Part shown: one piece after another, positions 36,175 to 44,123 of the stretch
Layout: each line of letters starts with the position of its first letter
How positions within the stretch are numbered: the first letter of the stretch is position 1
Source of the DNA: VXNE01 sp965116625
GTDB taxonomy: Bacteria > Pseudomonadota > Gammaproteobacteria > Pseudomonadales > Azotimanducaceae
NCBI GenBank assembly: GCA_965116625.1
Contig: OZ220717.1
Span: forward strand, 1,240,001 to 1,304,000
DNA: 64,000 nucleotides
Direction of reading: 5' to 3'
Notes under the pieces: model-generated
Told to the model about the DNA's origin: nothing
Seen by the model: only the letters and a program-made list of their open reading frames with translations
Databases searched by the model: none
Position numbers and translations under genes: made by a program

Positions 36175-39039
36175 TTGAAGAACATACTTGAACTTCTTGT
36201 CGACGGTGACGGGGGGGGGGGGCGGAATACCTTCGCCCTCGCGATGAAGGCTCTCGCCTTGTTGGCTTGCAGCTTGCTGGCCACACCGGCGGCCTTTGCC
36301 GACAGCGTTTCCGGTGCCGTGACGGATGCCGGTAATACAGTCAGTTTCCGCGGTGCGGTAGTCAGTATCGACGGACGGGAAGGGTCTGCGATAACCGATG
36401 GGCGTGGGCGCTTCCGCTTGTCCAACGTCCCCGCCGGCACCTACACGCTCGTGATTTCCTATGTCGGCACGACGAGTACCAGGATCGAAATCACGGTGCC
36501 TCCGGAAGGGCTGGATCTCGGTGACGTGGTGATCGGTGACGCGGAATCGGAAGGATTGGTCGAGGAAGTGATCGTCTACGGTCAGGCGGCCGCTTTCGCC
36601 AGCGCGCTCAACCAGGAGCGTGCGGCCATCAACGCGGTGTCTGTTCTGGACACCGACGCAATGGGTCAGTTTCCGGATCAGAATGTCGCCGAAGCGGTGC
36701 GGCGCCTGAGCGGCGTGACCGTCGAAAACGATCAGGGGGAAGGTCGTTACGTCGTCATCCGCGGAATGGACCCCGACCTGAATGCGACATCCATCAACGG
36801 TGTGCGCGCCACCGCGGCGGAACCGCAACGGGCGTTGCAGCTCGACGTCATTCCATCGGACGTTCTCGACGGTATCGAGGTGAGCAAGTCACTCACCCCG
36901 GACATGGACGGCGATGCGATCGGCGGTTCCATCAACGTCAGGACGCTAAGCGCGTTCAGCCGCAAGGGCCCGTATGCCAAGGCGAGAGTGGAGCAATCCC
37001 ACAATGAGATCCGCGATGAATGGAGCCCCAAGGCGTCCTTTGCCGGCAGCAATGTTGTCGAGTTGGAAGGCGGCAGGCGCCTCGGGGTCGCGGGCGCCAT
37101 CAGTTGGCACGACCGCAAGCTTCAGGCCGACAATGCCGAGTCCGACGATTGGGACGTTGCCGATAACGGCATGGACTTCCTCGAGGAATTCCAACCCCGG
37201 CTGTACAAGGTCGAGCGCAAACGCATCGGCGCTGTTCTCAACTTCGACCTCGACATCTCCGATTCGACTACACTGCACCTGTACACCCTGTACAGCCGGT
37301 TCCAGGATACGGAACTTCGAAACCGGACGACGTTCGGCCTCGGCGAGCTGGACGAGGGCACGCTCACCGCGACCCGAATGAGTTTTTCGGAGGTGGAGAT
37401 CGAGCGGGACACCAAGGGCCGCGACATGCGCGGGCAGATCGCTGAAAACACGTCTATCTCCTTCGGTTCCGATACCCAGCTCGATGCCTGGCAGATCGAA
37501 ACCAACGTCGGCTATTCCTACGCGCGGGAACGAACGCCCGACCAGGTGAGCGGCACCTGGGTCGCGGAATTCGTATCGGGCGACAACATCCCGGACGGCC
37601 AGCCCGTGCTGACCATCGATCGCAGCAACCCCCAGATACTCGTGGCCGATTCCGCGTTCTGGAGCATATTGCAGGACGCATCGCTCTACGAACTCGACGA
37701 ACTCGAACATCTCAATGAGAAGAACGAAGACACCCAGGTTTCGTTCCGGCTGGATGCGACCCGGGACATGGACTTCGGCATCGTCAAGTTCGGGGCCAAG
37801 GCCCGGCTGCGGGAAAAGAAGACCGACGAGGAAGTGGGTCTCTGGTCCGGAGACGATCAATGGTTCCTGTCCGACGTGCTGCTGCCCGGCGGTGGTTCCG
37901 CGTACGGTTTTCCGACTCCCATGGACCCGGTGCCGGCCAATAGCGGCGAGCGGGACATCCTGGCTGGAGGCACCGGTATCGAGGTCGAGGACATCGACAC
38001 CCAGATCGATTCGAACGTGGCCGATTTCACGTTTGACGAGAACGTCCTTGCCGTCTACGGCATGGCCCGTTGGGAGAACGGCCCCCTGGCCGTCACCGCC
38101 GGCTTGCGCGTCGAGCGGACGAGTCTCGACAGTAGCGGCAGCATCACTGAACTGGTCGAGGAGGGCGGCACCTACAACGGCGCGGTCCTCGACGACGACA
38201 CCGTTTTCATAACGCCTGTCAACGAGAAGAAGTCCTACACGGACGTTCTGCCCAGCATCAATGCACGCTACGAGTTCAACGAAGACCTGATCGGGCGGGC
38301 CTCAGTACACAAGGCGGTGGTTCGACCGCGTGTCGAGGATGTGGCGTTCAGGGTCGCGATAGACGGCGACGAGGCCGAGTTGGGGAACCCTTCGCTCGAA
38401 CCGTTCCGGGCCTGGAACGCGGATGTATCGCTATCCTACTATCCGACCGACCTGAGCGTGTTGTCTGCGGGCCTTTTCTGGAAGCGGATAGACGATTTCA
38501 TATTCGTGCAGACCATTGACGATTACCCGTTCGCGGGCAGGGTGTTCGATGAAGCTACGGTCGCTCAAAACGGCGACCAGGCGGACGGCATCGGCCTGGA
38601 GCTAAACTATCAGCAGCATTTCGGTTTTCTCGGCGCACCCTGGGATGCGTTTCTGGTGGGCGCGAACTATACCTATGTGGATGCCAACGCGACGACCAGC
38701 GACGGCCGCGAGATCGATCTGCCCAAGCAGTCGAGCAACATCGCGGGACTCGTCGTGGGCTATGACAAGCACGGTTTCGATATCCGGCTGGCGATGAAGT
38801 ACCGGGACCGCTATATCGACTCCCTGGAAGGTGAAGGCGAAGACCGCTATACCCACGAACACATGCAATGGGACCTGACCGTCAAGTACAGCTTCACCGA
38901 TTCCTGGCTGGTCTATTCCGAGATATCCAACCTGGGTGATCGGCCGGAGTACTACTACTCCGGCAGGTACAACCGGGCGCTGCAGTACGATGAGTTCGGA
39001 ACCACGGCGGCGATCGGCGTTCAGTACAACTTCCAGTAG
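36175..39039 (+). CDS. TonB-dependent outer-membrane receptor with poly-G tract near its 5' end
   Basis: About 954 residues: signal segment MKALALLACSLLATPAAFAD, a carboxypeptidase-regulatory-like domain (VSGAVTDAGNTVSFRGAVVS to RIEITVP), TonB-box-like VEEVIVYGQ, plug (MGQFPDQNVAEAVRRLSGV, YVVIRGMDPDLNATSINGV) and a long barrel ending in VQYNFQ with terminal aromatic patterning, as in the Xanthomonas/Caulobacter-type receptors. The TTG at 36175 is chosen because GAGGGGAA lies six bases upstream and the frame runs through a 12-G tract; an internal ATG at 36244 starts the signal peptide but has no good ribosome site. A GTG at 36145 is also in frame. Neighbouring TRAP, inositol and phytase genes suggest a phytate or inositol-phosphate ligand (inference). 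Confidence 0.88.
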   Translation: MKNILELLVDGDGGGGRNTFALAMKALALLACSLLATPAAFADSVSGAVTDAGNTVSFRGAVVSIDGREGSAITDGRGRFRLSNVPAGTYTLVISYVGTTSTRIEITVPPEGLDLGDVVIGDAESEGLVEEVIVYGQAAAFASALNQERAAINAVSVLDTDAMGQFPDQNVAEAVRRLSGVTVENDQGEGRYVVIRGMDPDLNATSINGVRATAAEPQRALQLDVIPSDVLDGIEVSKSLTPDMDGDAIGGSINVRTLSAFSRKGPYAKARVEQSHNEIRDEWSPKASFAGSNVVELEGGRRLGVAGAISWHDRKLQADNAESDDWDVADNGMDFLEEFQPRLYKVERKRIGAVLNFDLDISDSTTLHLYTLYSRFQDTELRNRTTFGLGELDEGTLTATRMSFSEVEIERDTKGRDMRGQIAENTSISFGSDTQLDAWQIETNVGYSYARERTPDQVSGTWVAEFVSGDNIPDGQPVLTIDRSNPQILVADSAFWSILQDASLYELDELEHLNEKNEDTQVSFRLDATRDMDFGIVKFGAKARLREKKTDEEVGLWSGDDQWFLSDVLLPGGGSAYGFPTPMDPVPANSGERDILAGGTGIEVEDIDTQIDSNVADFTFDENVLAVYGMARWENGPLAVTAGLRVERTSLDSSGSITELVEEGGTYNGAVLDDDTVFITPVNEKKSYTDVLPSINARYEFNEDLIGRASVHKAVVRPRVEDVAFRVAIDGDEAELGNPSLEPFRAWNADVSLSYYPTDLSVLSAGLFWKRIDDFIFVQTIDDYPFAGRVFDEATVAQNGDQADGIGLELNYQQHFGFLGAPWDAFLVGANYTYVDANATTSDGREIDLPKQSSNIAGLVVGYDKHGFDIRLAMKYRDRYIDSLEGEGEDRYTHEHMQWDLTVKYSFTDSWLVYSEISNLGDRPEYYYSGRYNRALQYDEFGTTAAIGVQYNFQ
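36211..36222 (+). repeat. Homopolymeric tract of 12 G in the 5' end of the TonB receptor gene
   Basis: Twelve consecutive G bases. Read from the TTG at 36175 they encode four glycines in frame with the receptor. Loss of one G moves the frame to a TGA that overlaps the internal ATG at 36244 (ATGA); gain of one G leads to a TAA at about 36330. Such tracts are prone to slipped-strand length change. Confidence 0.95.
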
Positions 39040-39059
39040 CGTCCCGGTTCCCGGGCCGG

Positions 39060-40079
39060 ATGACTGGACGATTCGGTATCGACGTCAGAGGCTGGCGGCC
39101 GGTTCTCGTAGCGATATCGCTGTCGGCGCTGACGCAGGGTTGCGGGGCGCCGGAATCCGGCCATGTGTTCAGATACGGTCACTCGCAGCCCGCGCAGGCG
39201 CCACGCAGCCAGTCGATGGTTTTCTTCGAGAGGGAGCTCGAACGGCGCACGAACGGCCGCATCAGGGTCGAGAACTATTTCTCGGCGACGCTGGGCAGCG
39301 AACGCGAAATGATGGACATGGTCGCCACGGGCGTCCTGCAGGGCACCCGCGGCGGTCTCTTTGCCGATGCCAATCCAAAGTTCGTCCTGTTCATGGTGCC
39401 GTTTCTCGTCAGTGACTGGGACCAGGCCATGCGGCTGGTCAACAGTGAACTGGCGCGGCGGATTAACGCCGGCGCGCGCCGCAACGGCTTTCATATTCCC
39501 GCCACCGGCATCAGCCAGGGCTTTCGCGCCCACACGAACAGCATTCGGCCCATCCGGAACCCTGAGGACCTGGCGGGGCTGAAGATGCGCGTTCCACCGC
39601 AGGAGATATACATCCGGACAGCCCGGGCTCTCGGCGCCAGTCCGCACGAAATGCCAGCCTCCGAACTCTACAGCGCCTTGAAAACCGGTGTTCTGGATGG
39701 CCAGGACAATCCGCCGTCAAACATATGGGACTACAAGTTGTTCGAAGTGCAGAAGTTCATGACCGTATCGAACTATTCCACCGGCCCCGATCCGTTTATC
39801 GTCGATTTGAACTGGTACGAGTCGCTGCCGCCGGATCTGAGGAAGACGTTCGATCAGGTTGCGGAAGAAACCATCGCACTCTCGGACAAAGTGAACCGGG
39901 AGTCCGAGGAGGAGTATATCGACCGCCTGGCGCGCGAAATGGATGTGGTCCATTTGGGGCCTGAAGAGATTCGGTCGTTTCGCCGTCTTACCGAGCCCGT
40001 CGCCCGCGATTTCATCGCCCGCGACCTGTTTACGGCGGACGAACTGAACGAAGCGCGGGAAGTTGCGGGGGGAGAGTAG
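39060..40079 (+). CDS. dctP: TRAP transporter solute-binding lipoprotein (DctP family)
   Basis: The 339-residue protein has a lipoprotein-type signal ending SLSALTQGCGAPES (lipobox Cys near 28). It then follows the DctP family: FRYGHSQPAQAPRSQSM, GRIRVENYFSATLGSEREMMDMV, and the ligand-carboxylate Arg region LAGLKMRVPPQEIYI near 180 with GVLDGQDNPPSNI. DctP proteins usually bind organic acids; sugar acids and polyol derivatives are also known. Lipid anchoring instead of free periplasmic export is less common. It starts 20 bases after the TonB receptor and is followed 3 bases later by dctQ, so the four genes look co-transcribed. Confidence 0.92.
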   Translation: MTGRFGIDVRGWRPVLVAISLSALTQGCGAPESGHVFRYGHSQPAQAPRSQSMVFFERELERRTNGRIRVENYFSATLGSEREMMDMVATGVLQGTRGGLFADANPKFVLFMVPFLVSDWDQAMRLVNSELARRINAGARRNGFHIPATGISQGFRAHTNSIRPIRNPEDLAGLKMRVPPQEIYIRTARALGASPHEMPASELYSALKTGVLDGQDNPPSNIWDYKLFEVQKFMTVSNYSTGPDPFIVDLNWYESLPPDLRKTFDQVAEETIALSDKVNRESEEEYIDRLAREMDVVHLGPEEIRSFRRLTEPVARDFIARDLFTADELNEAREVAGGE

Positions 40080-40082
40080 ATC

Positions 40083-40601
40083 ATGACTTCGCCGGGCGCG
40101 ATGGAGACCGGATTGAGCCGCATGCTGGAACGACTGCTGGCGTTGCTGCTGCTGGCGATTTTCGGGACCGTAGTACTGCTGGTCATCCTGCGTTACGTGT
40201 TCAACACGACCATCGTCGGCGGCAACGAAGGCGCGCTGATTGCGTTCGTGTACACGACGGCGATCGGCGGGGCGCTGGCGGTGGCGCGACGCGAACACAT
40301 CGAGATTCGCTATTTCGTCGACTTGATGCCCGCGGGCGTACAGCGGGTTCTCGGCATTCTTCAGCTGGCGCTCGTGGCGCTCGTCAACTTTGCGATTGTC
40401 TGGTATTCGATCGTCTGGATTGCCAGTACGGGCAGCTACCTGATGCCGACATTGCAGCTACCGCAGATCGTTGCGCAACTCAGCGTCTGTATCGGCAGCA
40501 GCCTGGCCTTCGTTTACTGCCTGCTTGGGATTTTTCATGCGAGGGGTGCCCCCTCGCGCTCCCCGGCTGAAGGCTCTCGCAGGTGGACAGCGGGGCGCTA
40601 G
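40083..40601 (+). CDS. dctQ: TRAP transporter small membrane subunit (DctQ)
   Basis: A 172-residue membrane protein with four helices (about 17-38, 52-70, 90-112, 130-152) in the DctQ pattern, including IVGGNEGALIAFVYTTAIGGALAVARREHIEI. It bridges the solute-binding protein and DctM in sodium-driven uptake. The last 19 residues (ARGAPSRSPAEGSRRWTAGR region) are encoded by an inverted copy of the palindromic repeat found at vapC and upstream of the DUF1907 gene, so the natural C-terminus has been replaced or extended. Function should not depend on this cytoplasmic tail. Confidence 0.9.
   Translation: MTSPGAMETGLSRMLERLLALLLLAIFGTVVLLVILRYVFNTTIVGGNEGALIAFVYTTAIGGALAVARREHIEIRYFVDLMPAGVQRVLGILQLALVALVNFAIVWYSIVWIASTGSYLMPTLQLPQIVAQLSVCIGSSLAFVYCLLGIFHARGAPSRSPAEGSRRWTAGR
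40532..40577 (-). repeat. Palindromic repeat module A, copy 2 (inverted), in the 3' end of dctQ
   Basis: Plus-strand gcgagggg (40539-40546) pairs with cccctcgc (40550-40557) around a three-base loop; the flanks tttttcat and ggctgaaggctctc match module A at 35837 and 42915 when reversed. The element lies wholly inside the dctQ frame and supplies most of its last residues. Confidence 0.85.
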
Positions 40602-40640
40602 CCCTACCTGCCCATGGTTAGATCCAGCTAACCGTACGAA

Positions 40641-41918
40641 ATGCTGATTCTTCTCTTGTCTTTCGCCGTCTTTCTGGTAGTCGGCGTGCCCATTGCGTAT
40701 GCGCTGGGGCTGTCCAGCCTCCTGTACTTCCTGATCGAACAGCCGAGCCTTGCGGTGGTCGTGCCGCAACGGGTGTTTTCCGGAATGAACAACTATGCGC
40801 TGATCGCGTTGCCGCTGTTCATACTCATGGGGCAGGTGATGAATTCCAGCGGCATCACCGCCAGGCTGATCGACCTTTCGACGGTCGTCGTGGGCAGGCT
40901 CCGGGGAGGTCTCGGCCTTGTCAACGTGTTTTCCAGCATGGTTTTCGGCGGTATTTCCGGATCCTCCACCTCGGACACGGCCTCGATCGGTGCCGTCATG
41001 ATTCCAGAGATGAGAAAGCGCAACTATTCCGCGAGCTTTGCAAGTGGCATCACCGTAGCGTCATCGACCATGGGAATGATCATTCCGCCAAGCGTTCCGA
41101 TCGTGCTCTACGCGATCGTTGCCCAGGAATCGGTGGGGCGGTTGTTTCTCGGCGGACTCATACCCGGCGTCATGATCGGTATTCTGCAGATTGTCATCAT
41201 GTTGACGATTGCCCAACGTCGGCAGTACCCGCGCGAAACGGCCGCTTCGGGCCTTGGGCGTGATTTCAGGGGGATGGTGGCATCGGGCACGGTGTTGGCG
41301 ATGCCGGTATTCGTGGTCGGGGCAGTGGTCCTTGGCATCGCCACCGCCGTCGAGTCTGCCGGCCTGGGCGTTCTCTTCGGGCTCTTGCTCGGCGCGATGC
41401 TGATCGGTTCCAGGGCCATCACGGCCCTGCCGGAATCGTTGCGAGCGGCCGTGATGATGAGTGCGAAGATCATGACGATCATCGCGTTCTCCCAGTTGTT
41501 CGTCTGGATACTGATCCTGGAGCGCGTTCCGGAAGCGATGGCCGCATTCGTCATCGGCCTGGACCTGGGTCCCGTGGTGGTACTGTTATTGATCGCCGGG
41601 ATCGTTCTGGTCCTCGGGACCTTTATCGATGTCAGTCCCGCAATCCTGCTGCTCACGCCAACGCTGCTGCCCGCTGCCGTAGCCGCCGGTGTATCGCCGG
41701 TGCAATTCGGCATTGTCCTCATATCCGGGCTTGCCGTTGGCGCCTGTACGCCGCCGGTCGGCAATTGCCTGAATGTCTGCGCGGCGATATCGAATCTCGG
41801 TATCGGCGAGATTTTCAGGGGCGCTTCCCCGTTCCTGCTGGCCAACCTGATTACGCTGATCCTGATCTGCGTATTCCCCGCACTCGTACTTTGGGTGCCG
41901 TCGGTCTGGATGGGTTGA
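40641..41918 (+). CDS. dctM: TRAP transporter large membrane subunit (DctM)
   Basis: A 425-residue, very hydrophobic protein with about twelve helices in DctM order: FAVFLVVGVPIAYALGLSS, MNNYALIALPLFILMGQVMN, the FGGISGSSTSDTASIGAVMIPEM transport motif near 115, and the repeated half with TFIDVSPAILLLTPTLLPAAV and GACTPPVGNCLNV near 370. It forms the sodium-coupled channel of the TRAP system with DctQ. Length is normal. The 39-base gap to dctQ carries part of the sequence after the repeat; a weak ribosome site precedes the ATG. Confidence 0.93.
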   Translation: MLILLLSFAVFLVVGVPIAYALGLSSLLYFLIEQPSLAVVVPQRVFSGMNNYALIALPLFILMGQVMNSSGITARLIDLSTVVVGRLRGGLGLVNVFSSMVFGGISGSSTSDTASIGAVMIPEMRKRNYSASFASGITVASSTMGMIIPPSVPIVLYAIVAQESVGRLFLGGLIPGVMIGILQIVIMLTIAQRRQYPRETAASGLGRDFRGMVASGTVLAMPVFVVGAVVLGIATAVESAGLGVLFGLLLGAMLIGSRAITALPESLRAAVMMSAKIMTIIAFSQLFVWILILERVPEAMAAFVIGLDLGPVVVLLLIAGIVLVLGTFIDVSPAILLLTPTLLPAAVAAGVSPVQFGIVLISGLAVGACTPPVGNCLNVCAAISNLGIGEIFRGASPFLLANLITLILICVFPALVLWVPSVWMG

Positions 41919-41958
41919 TGAGGCATGAGACGATGAGATCCGTTCACTCAGGAAGCCA

Positions 41959-42897
41959 ATGTCCACTCACGTCGTAGTGCTCGGCGCCGGCGCCATGGGC
42001 AGCCTGTTCGGCGGGTTGGTCGCCGAGGGGGGGCTAAACGTCACCCTGGTCGATCCCTGGCGGGAGCACATCGACGCGATTCGAAAGAGCGGCTTGAGGA
42101 TGGTCGGGCACGGCGGTGACCGGCGTATCCCCGTAGAGGCCACCACCGACCCGGAGTCGGTCCGCTCGGCGGACATTGTCTTCGTTCAGTGCAAAGCGAA
42201 CTTCAACGGTGAGGCGGCAGCCAGCGTGCGGCACCTCTTTGCCAGCGGAGGCGACACCGTTGCGATCAGTTTCCAGAATGGCCTGGGCAATGAAGAAGAG
42301 CTTGCCGGTACCTTCGGCGGCGACCGCGTTCTCGGCGGGTTGACGGCCCAGGGCGCCAACATCGAGTCTCCGGGAGTCGTTCGCAATCACGCCAACCTGC
42401 CGTCGTACATTGGCGAGATGCAGGGCGGCGTATCGGAAAGGACCCGGTCGATCGCGAAGATCCTGACCGATGCCAACCTGCCGACCGAAGCCAGTGAGGA
42501 CATCCGCAGGGACATCTGGCGGAAGCTCATGGCCAACATCGCCATCAGTGCCGTCAGCGGCATCACGGGGCTGAATATCGGCCAGATTTTCAATCGGCAC
42601 ATGGCTGACGATGTCGCCTATGCCGCGCTGGAAGAGGCAATAGTCGTCGCCGGCGCCTGCGGCATAGAGCTGAGTTCTGGTGAGGCGCGCGAGATACTCG
42701 GAAACATCGCCGGGCCGAACGGTACGCCGAAGAACAAGTCCAGCCTGCGAATGGACATTGAGAACGAACGCCCGAGCGAGATCGACTACATCAATGGCGC
42801 CGTGGTCAAACTGGCGCGAGAACATGGCATTGCCGTGCCTGTCAACGAAGCCCTGGTCGCCCTGGTGCACGGCATACAGCATCGGTATCTCGGCTGA
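41959..42897 (+). CDS. Ketopantoate reductase-like protein (2-dehydropantoate 2-reductase family)
   Basis: A 312-residue Rossmann-fold oxidoreductase: VVLGAGAMGSLFGGLVAEGG (NADPH loop), VQCKANFN, SFQNGLGNEE near 100, and the catalytic Lys in WRKLMANIAISAVSGITGLN near 185. Family PanE/ApbA reduces 2-ketopantoate in pantothenate synthesis, but paralogues inside catabolic clusters act on other 2-keto or hydroxy acids. Its place between a TRAP transporter and inositol genes favours a catabolic paralogue. Its TGA overlaps the ATG of the next reading frame (TGATG at 42895-42899). Confidence 0.88.
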   Translation: MSTHVVVLGAGAMGSLFGGLVAEGGLNVTLVDPWREHIDAIRKSGLRMVGHGGDRRIPVEATTDPESVRSADIVFVQCKANFNGEAAASVRHLFASGGDTVAISFQNGLGNEEELAGTFGGDRVLGGLTAQGANIESPGVVRNHANLPSYIGEMQGGVSERTRSIAKILTDANLPTEASEDIRRDIWRKLMANIAISAVSGITGLNIGQIFNRHMADDVAYAALEEAIVVAGACGIELSSGEAREILGNIAGPNGTPKNKSSLRMDIENERPSEIDYINGAVVKLAREHGIAVPVNEALVALVHGIQHRYLG

Positions 42898-43979
42898 TGG
42901 GCGCGACGCGGAACATGCCGGGGAGCGCGAGGGGGAACCCCTCGCATGAAGAGAGCCTTCAGCCCCGGGAGCGTGAGGGTGTCCCTCGGAAGAAAGTGTG
43001 CGCGACGGGGAACCCCTCGCATGAAAAATGCAAGTCGGCGGCTTTCTGGACGCCGGAGTTGTCGCTGGTCGCTGCGGCACTTCGATCCGGTCTTGCGCAC
43101 AACTATGCCTGGGTCGACGTTTCGGTCGTGGACTGTCCGGACCTGCAGGCGTTAGGCGCGGCCGGCAGGGGCTTGAGCGGTTCGACCAGGCTGATCGAAT
43201 TCGGCGGCGAACCATACGCGCATAATCCGGCGTATCGCGGGACAAGCGTCGATGTCGACGATCTGCTCGGAACCTCGGGAATGCGTGGTGCCAGCGTCTT
43301 CGGTGCGGGAATGGCGCATACGGCGGTCAACAACGAACATTGCGGCGAGTTGGTTCCCAATATCCTGGCGGGCGAACGCAATCTCAGCCGGGTAGCGCGA
43401 GTCGGTTCCGAGGGCGAATGTATCGTGGAATCGTATCCGTCCCCGGTTTGTGGCCCGATCGCGAACCTCTTTGTCAGCGAGGGCCGGAGTGGCCAGGTCA
43501 TTCGCATCGACGTCAGGACGCGGACCGGTGGGCAGCCATCCCTGGCACAGGCCATCCGTGACAGCCTGCGCCCGATCGCAGACAGCCATGGGCACATTGG
43601 CATGGGTGGGTTTTTCAAGGTACTGAGCGGCAGGATCCGGTCACATGTCATGCCGGACTACGGCTGCATCGGCTTTGACTACTACGACACGGATCGGGAA
43701 CGCGTCGTGCGCGATTTTCTGCAGTTCTACGAACATATGGGTCCTGATCTGCTGTGTTTTTCCACGCTGTGGACCGGTGATCCGACGGGCGGCGACCTGA
43801 ATCTCCGGCCGTCCGGCGAACACACGCACTTCTGCCATGTCGATGACGCGGCGCAGCAGGCCGGGCATTACCATGGCGATGTCACGCCCGGGGAAGTGCA
43901 TTACCTCGGATTCTTCAACATTGCGGAAAGGATTCTCAGGTTTGGCGACGTTTATGAGGACCTCGGGACAAGTCCCTGA
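42897..43979 (+). CDS. DUF1907 / C11orf54 (PTD012)-like zinc ester hydrolase with repeat-encoded N-terminus
   Basis: From about residue 50 the 360-residue product matches the human C11orf54/PTD012 family throughout: VDVSVVDCPDL, GGEPYAHNP, ANLFVSEGRSGQVI, GHIGMGGFFKVLSGRIRSHVMP, and the zinc-binding end EHTHFCHVDDAAQQ with GHYHGDVTPGEVHYLGFF. The human protein has a zinc bound by three histidines here and shows esterase activity on model substrates; natural substrate is debated. The first 43 residues come from three tandem units of a palindromic repeat, so translation from the ATG at 42897 (coupled to the preceding stop) adds a foreign leader; a start at a non-ATG codon nearer FWTPELSL is the alternative. 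Role in the inositol cluster is unknown. Confidence 0.85.
   Translation: MGATRNMPGSARGNPSHEESLQPREREGVPRKKVCATGNPSHEKCKSAAFWTPELSLVAAALRSGLAHNYAWVDVSVVDCPDLQALGAAGRGLSGSTRLIEFGGEPYAHNPAYRGTSVDVDDLLGTSGMRGASVFGAGMAHTAVNNEHCGELVPNILAGERNLSRVARVGSEGECIVESYPSPVCGPIANLFVSEGRSGQVIRIDVRTRTGGQPSLAQAIRDSLRPIADSHGHIGMGGFFKVLSGRIRSHVMPDYGCIGFDYYDTDRERVVRDFLQFYEHMGPDLLCFSTLWTGDPTGGDLNLRPSGEHTHFCHVDDAAQQAGHYHGDVTPGEVHYLGFFNIAERILRFGDVYEDLGTSP
42915..43030 (+). repeat. Palindromic repeat module A, three tandem units (copy 3)
   Basis: Unit one has the perfect stem GCGAGGGG (42927-42934) / CCCCTCGC (42938-42945) followed by ATGAAGAG. Unit two (about 42955-42995) is degenerate, with GTGAGGG and CCCTCGG. Unit three (about 43000-43030) has CGACGGGG and CCCCTCGC and ends ATGAAAAA. 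All lie in the 5' part of the DUF1907 frame, encoding the recurring peptide GNPSHE. Confidence 0.85.
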
Positions 43980-44064
43980 GAGCCTTCAGCCGGGGAATGC
44001 TCCCCGACCGGTGACGCGTAAGGAAGGGCCGACATTCCCACCGCCGCCGGAGGCGTTTCGGGTT
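43980..44064 (+). repeat. Palindromic repeat module B, copy 2
   Basis: Directly after the DUF1907 stop: AGAGCCTTCAGCCGGGGA, a hairpin CGGGGA-atgc-TCCCCG, GACCGGTGACGCGTAAGGAAG and a GC-rich end CCGCCGCCGGAGGCG. It matches 35883-35966 closely over its full length. It lies between the DUF1907 gene and iolG. Confidence 0.85.
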
Positions 44065-44123
44065 AGGAGCCGTTCGATGACGGCTGGCGATACGGCAAGG
44101 ACGGCGGTGTCGGAGTGCAGCGC

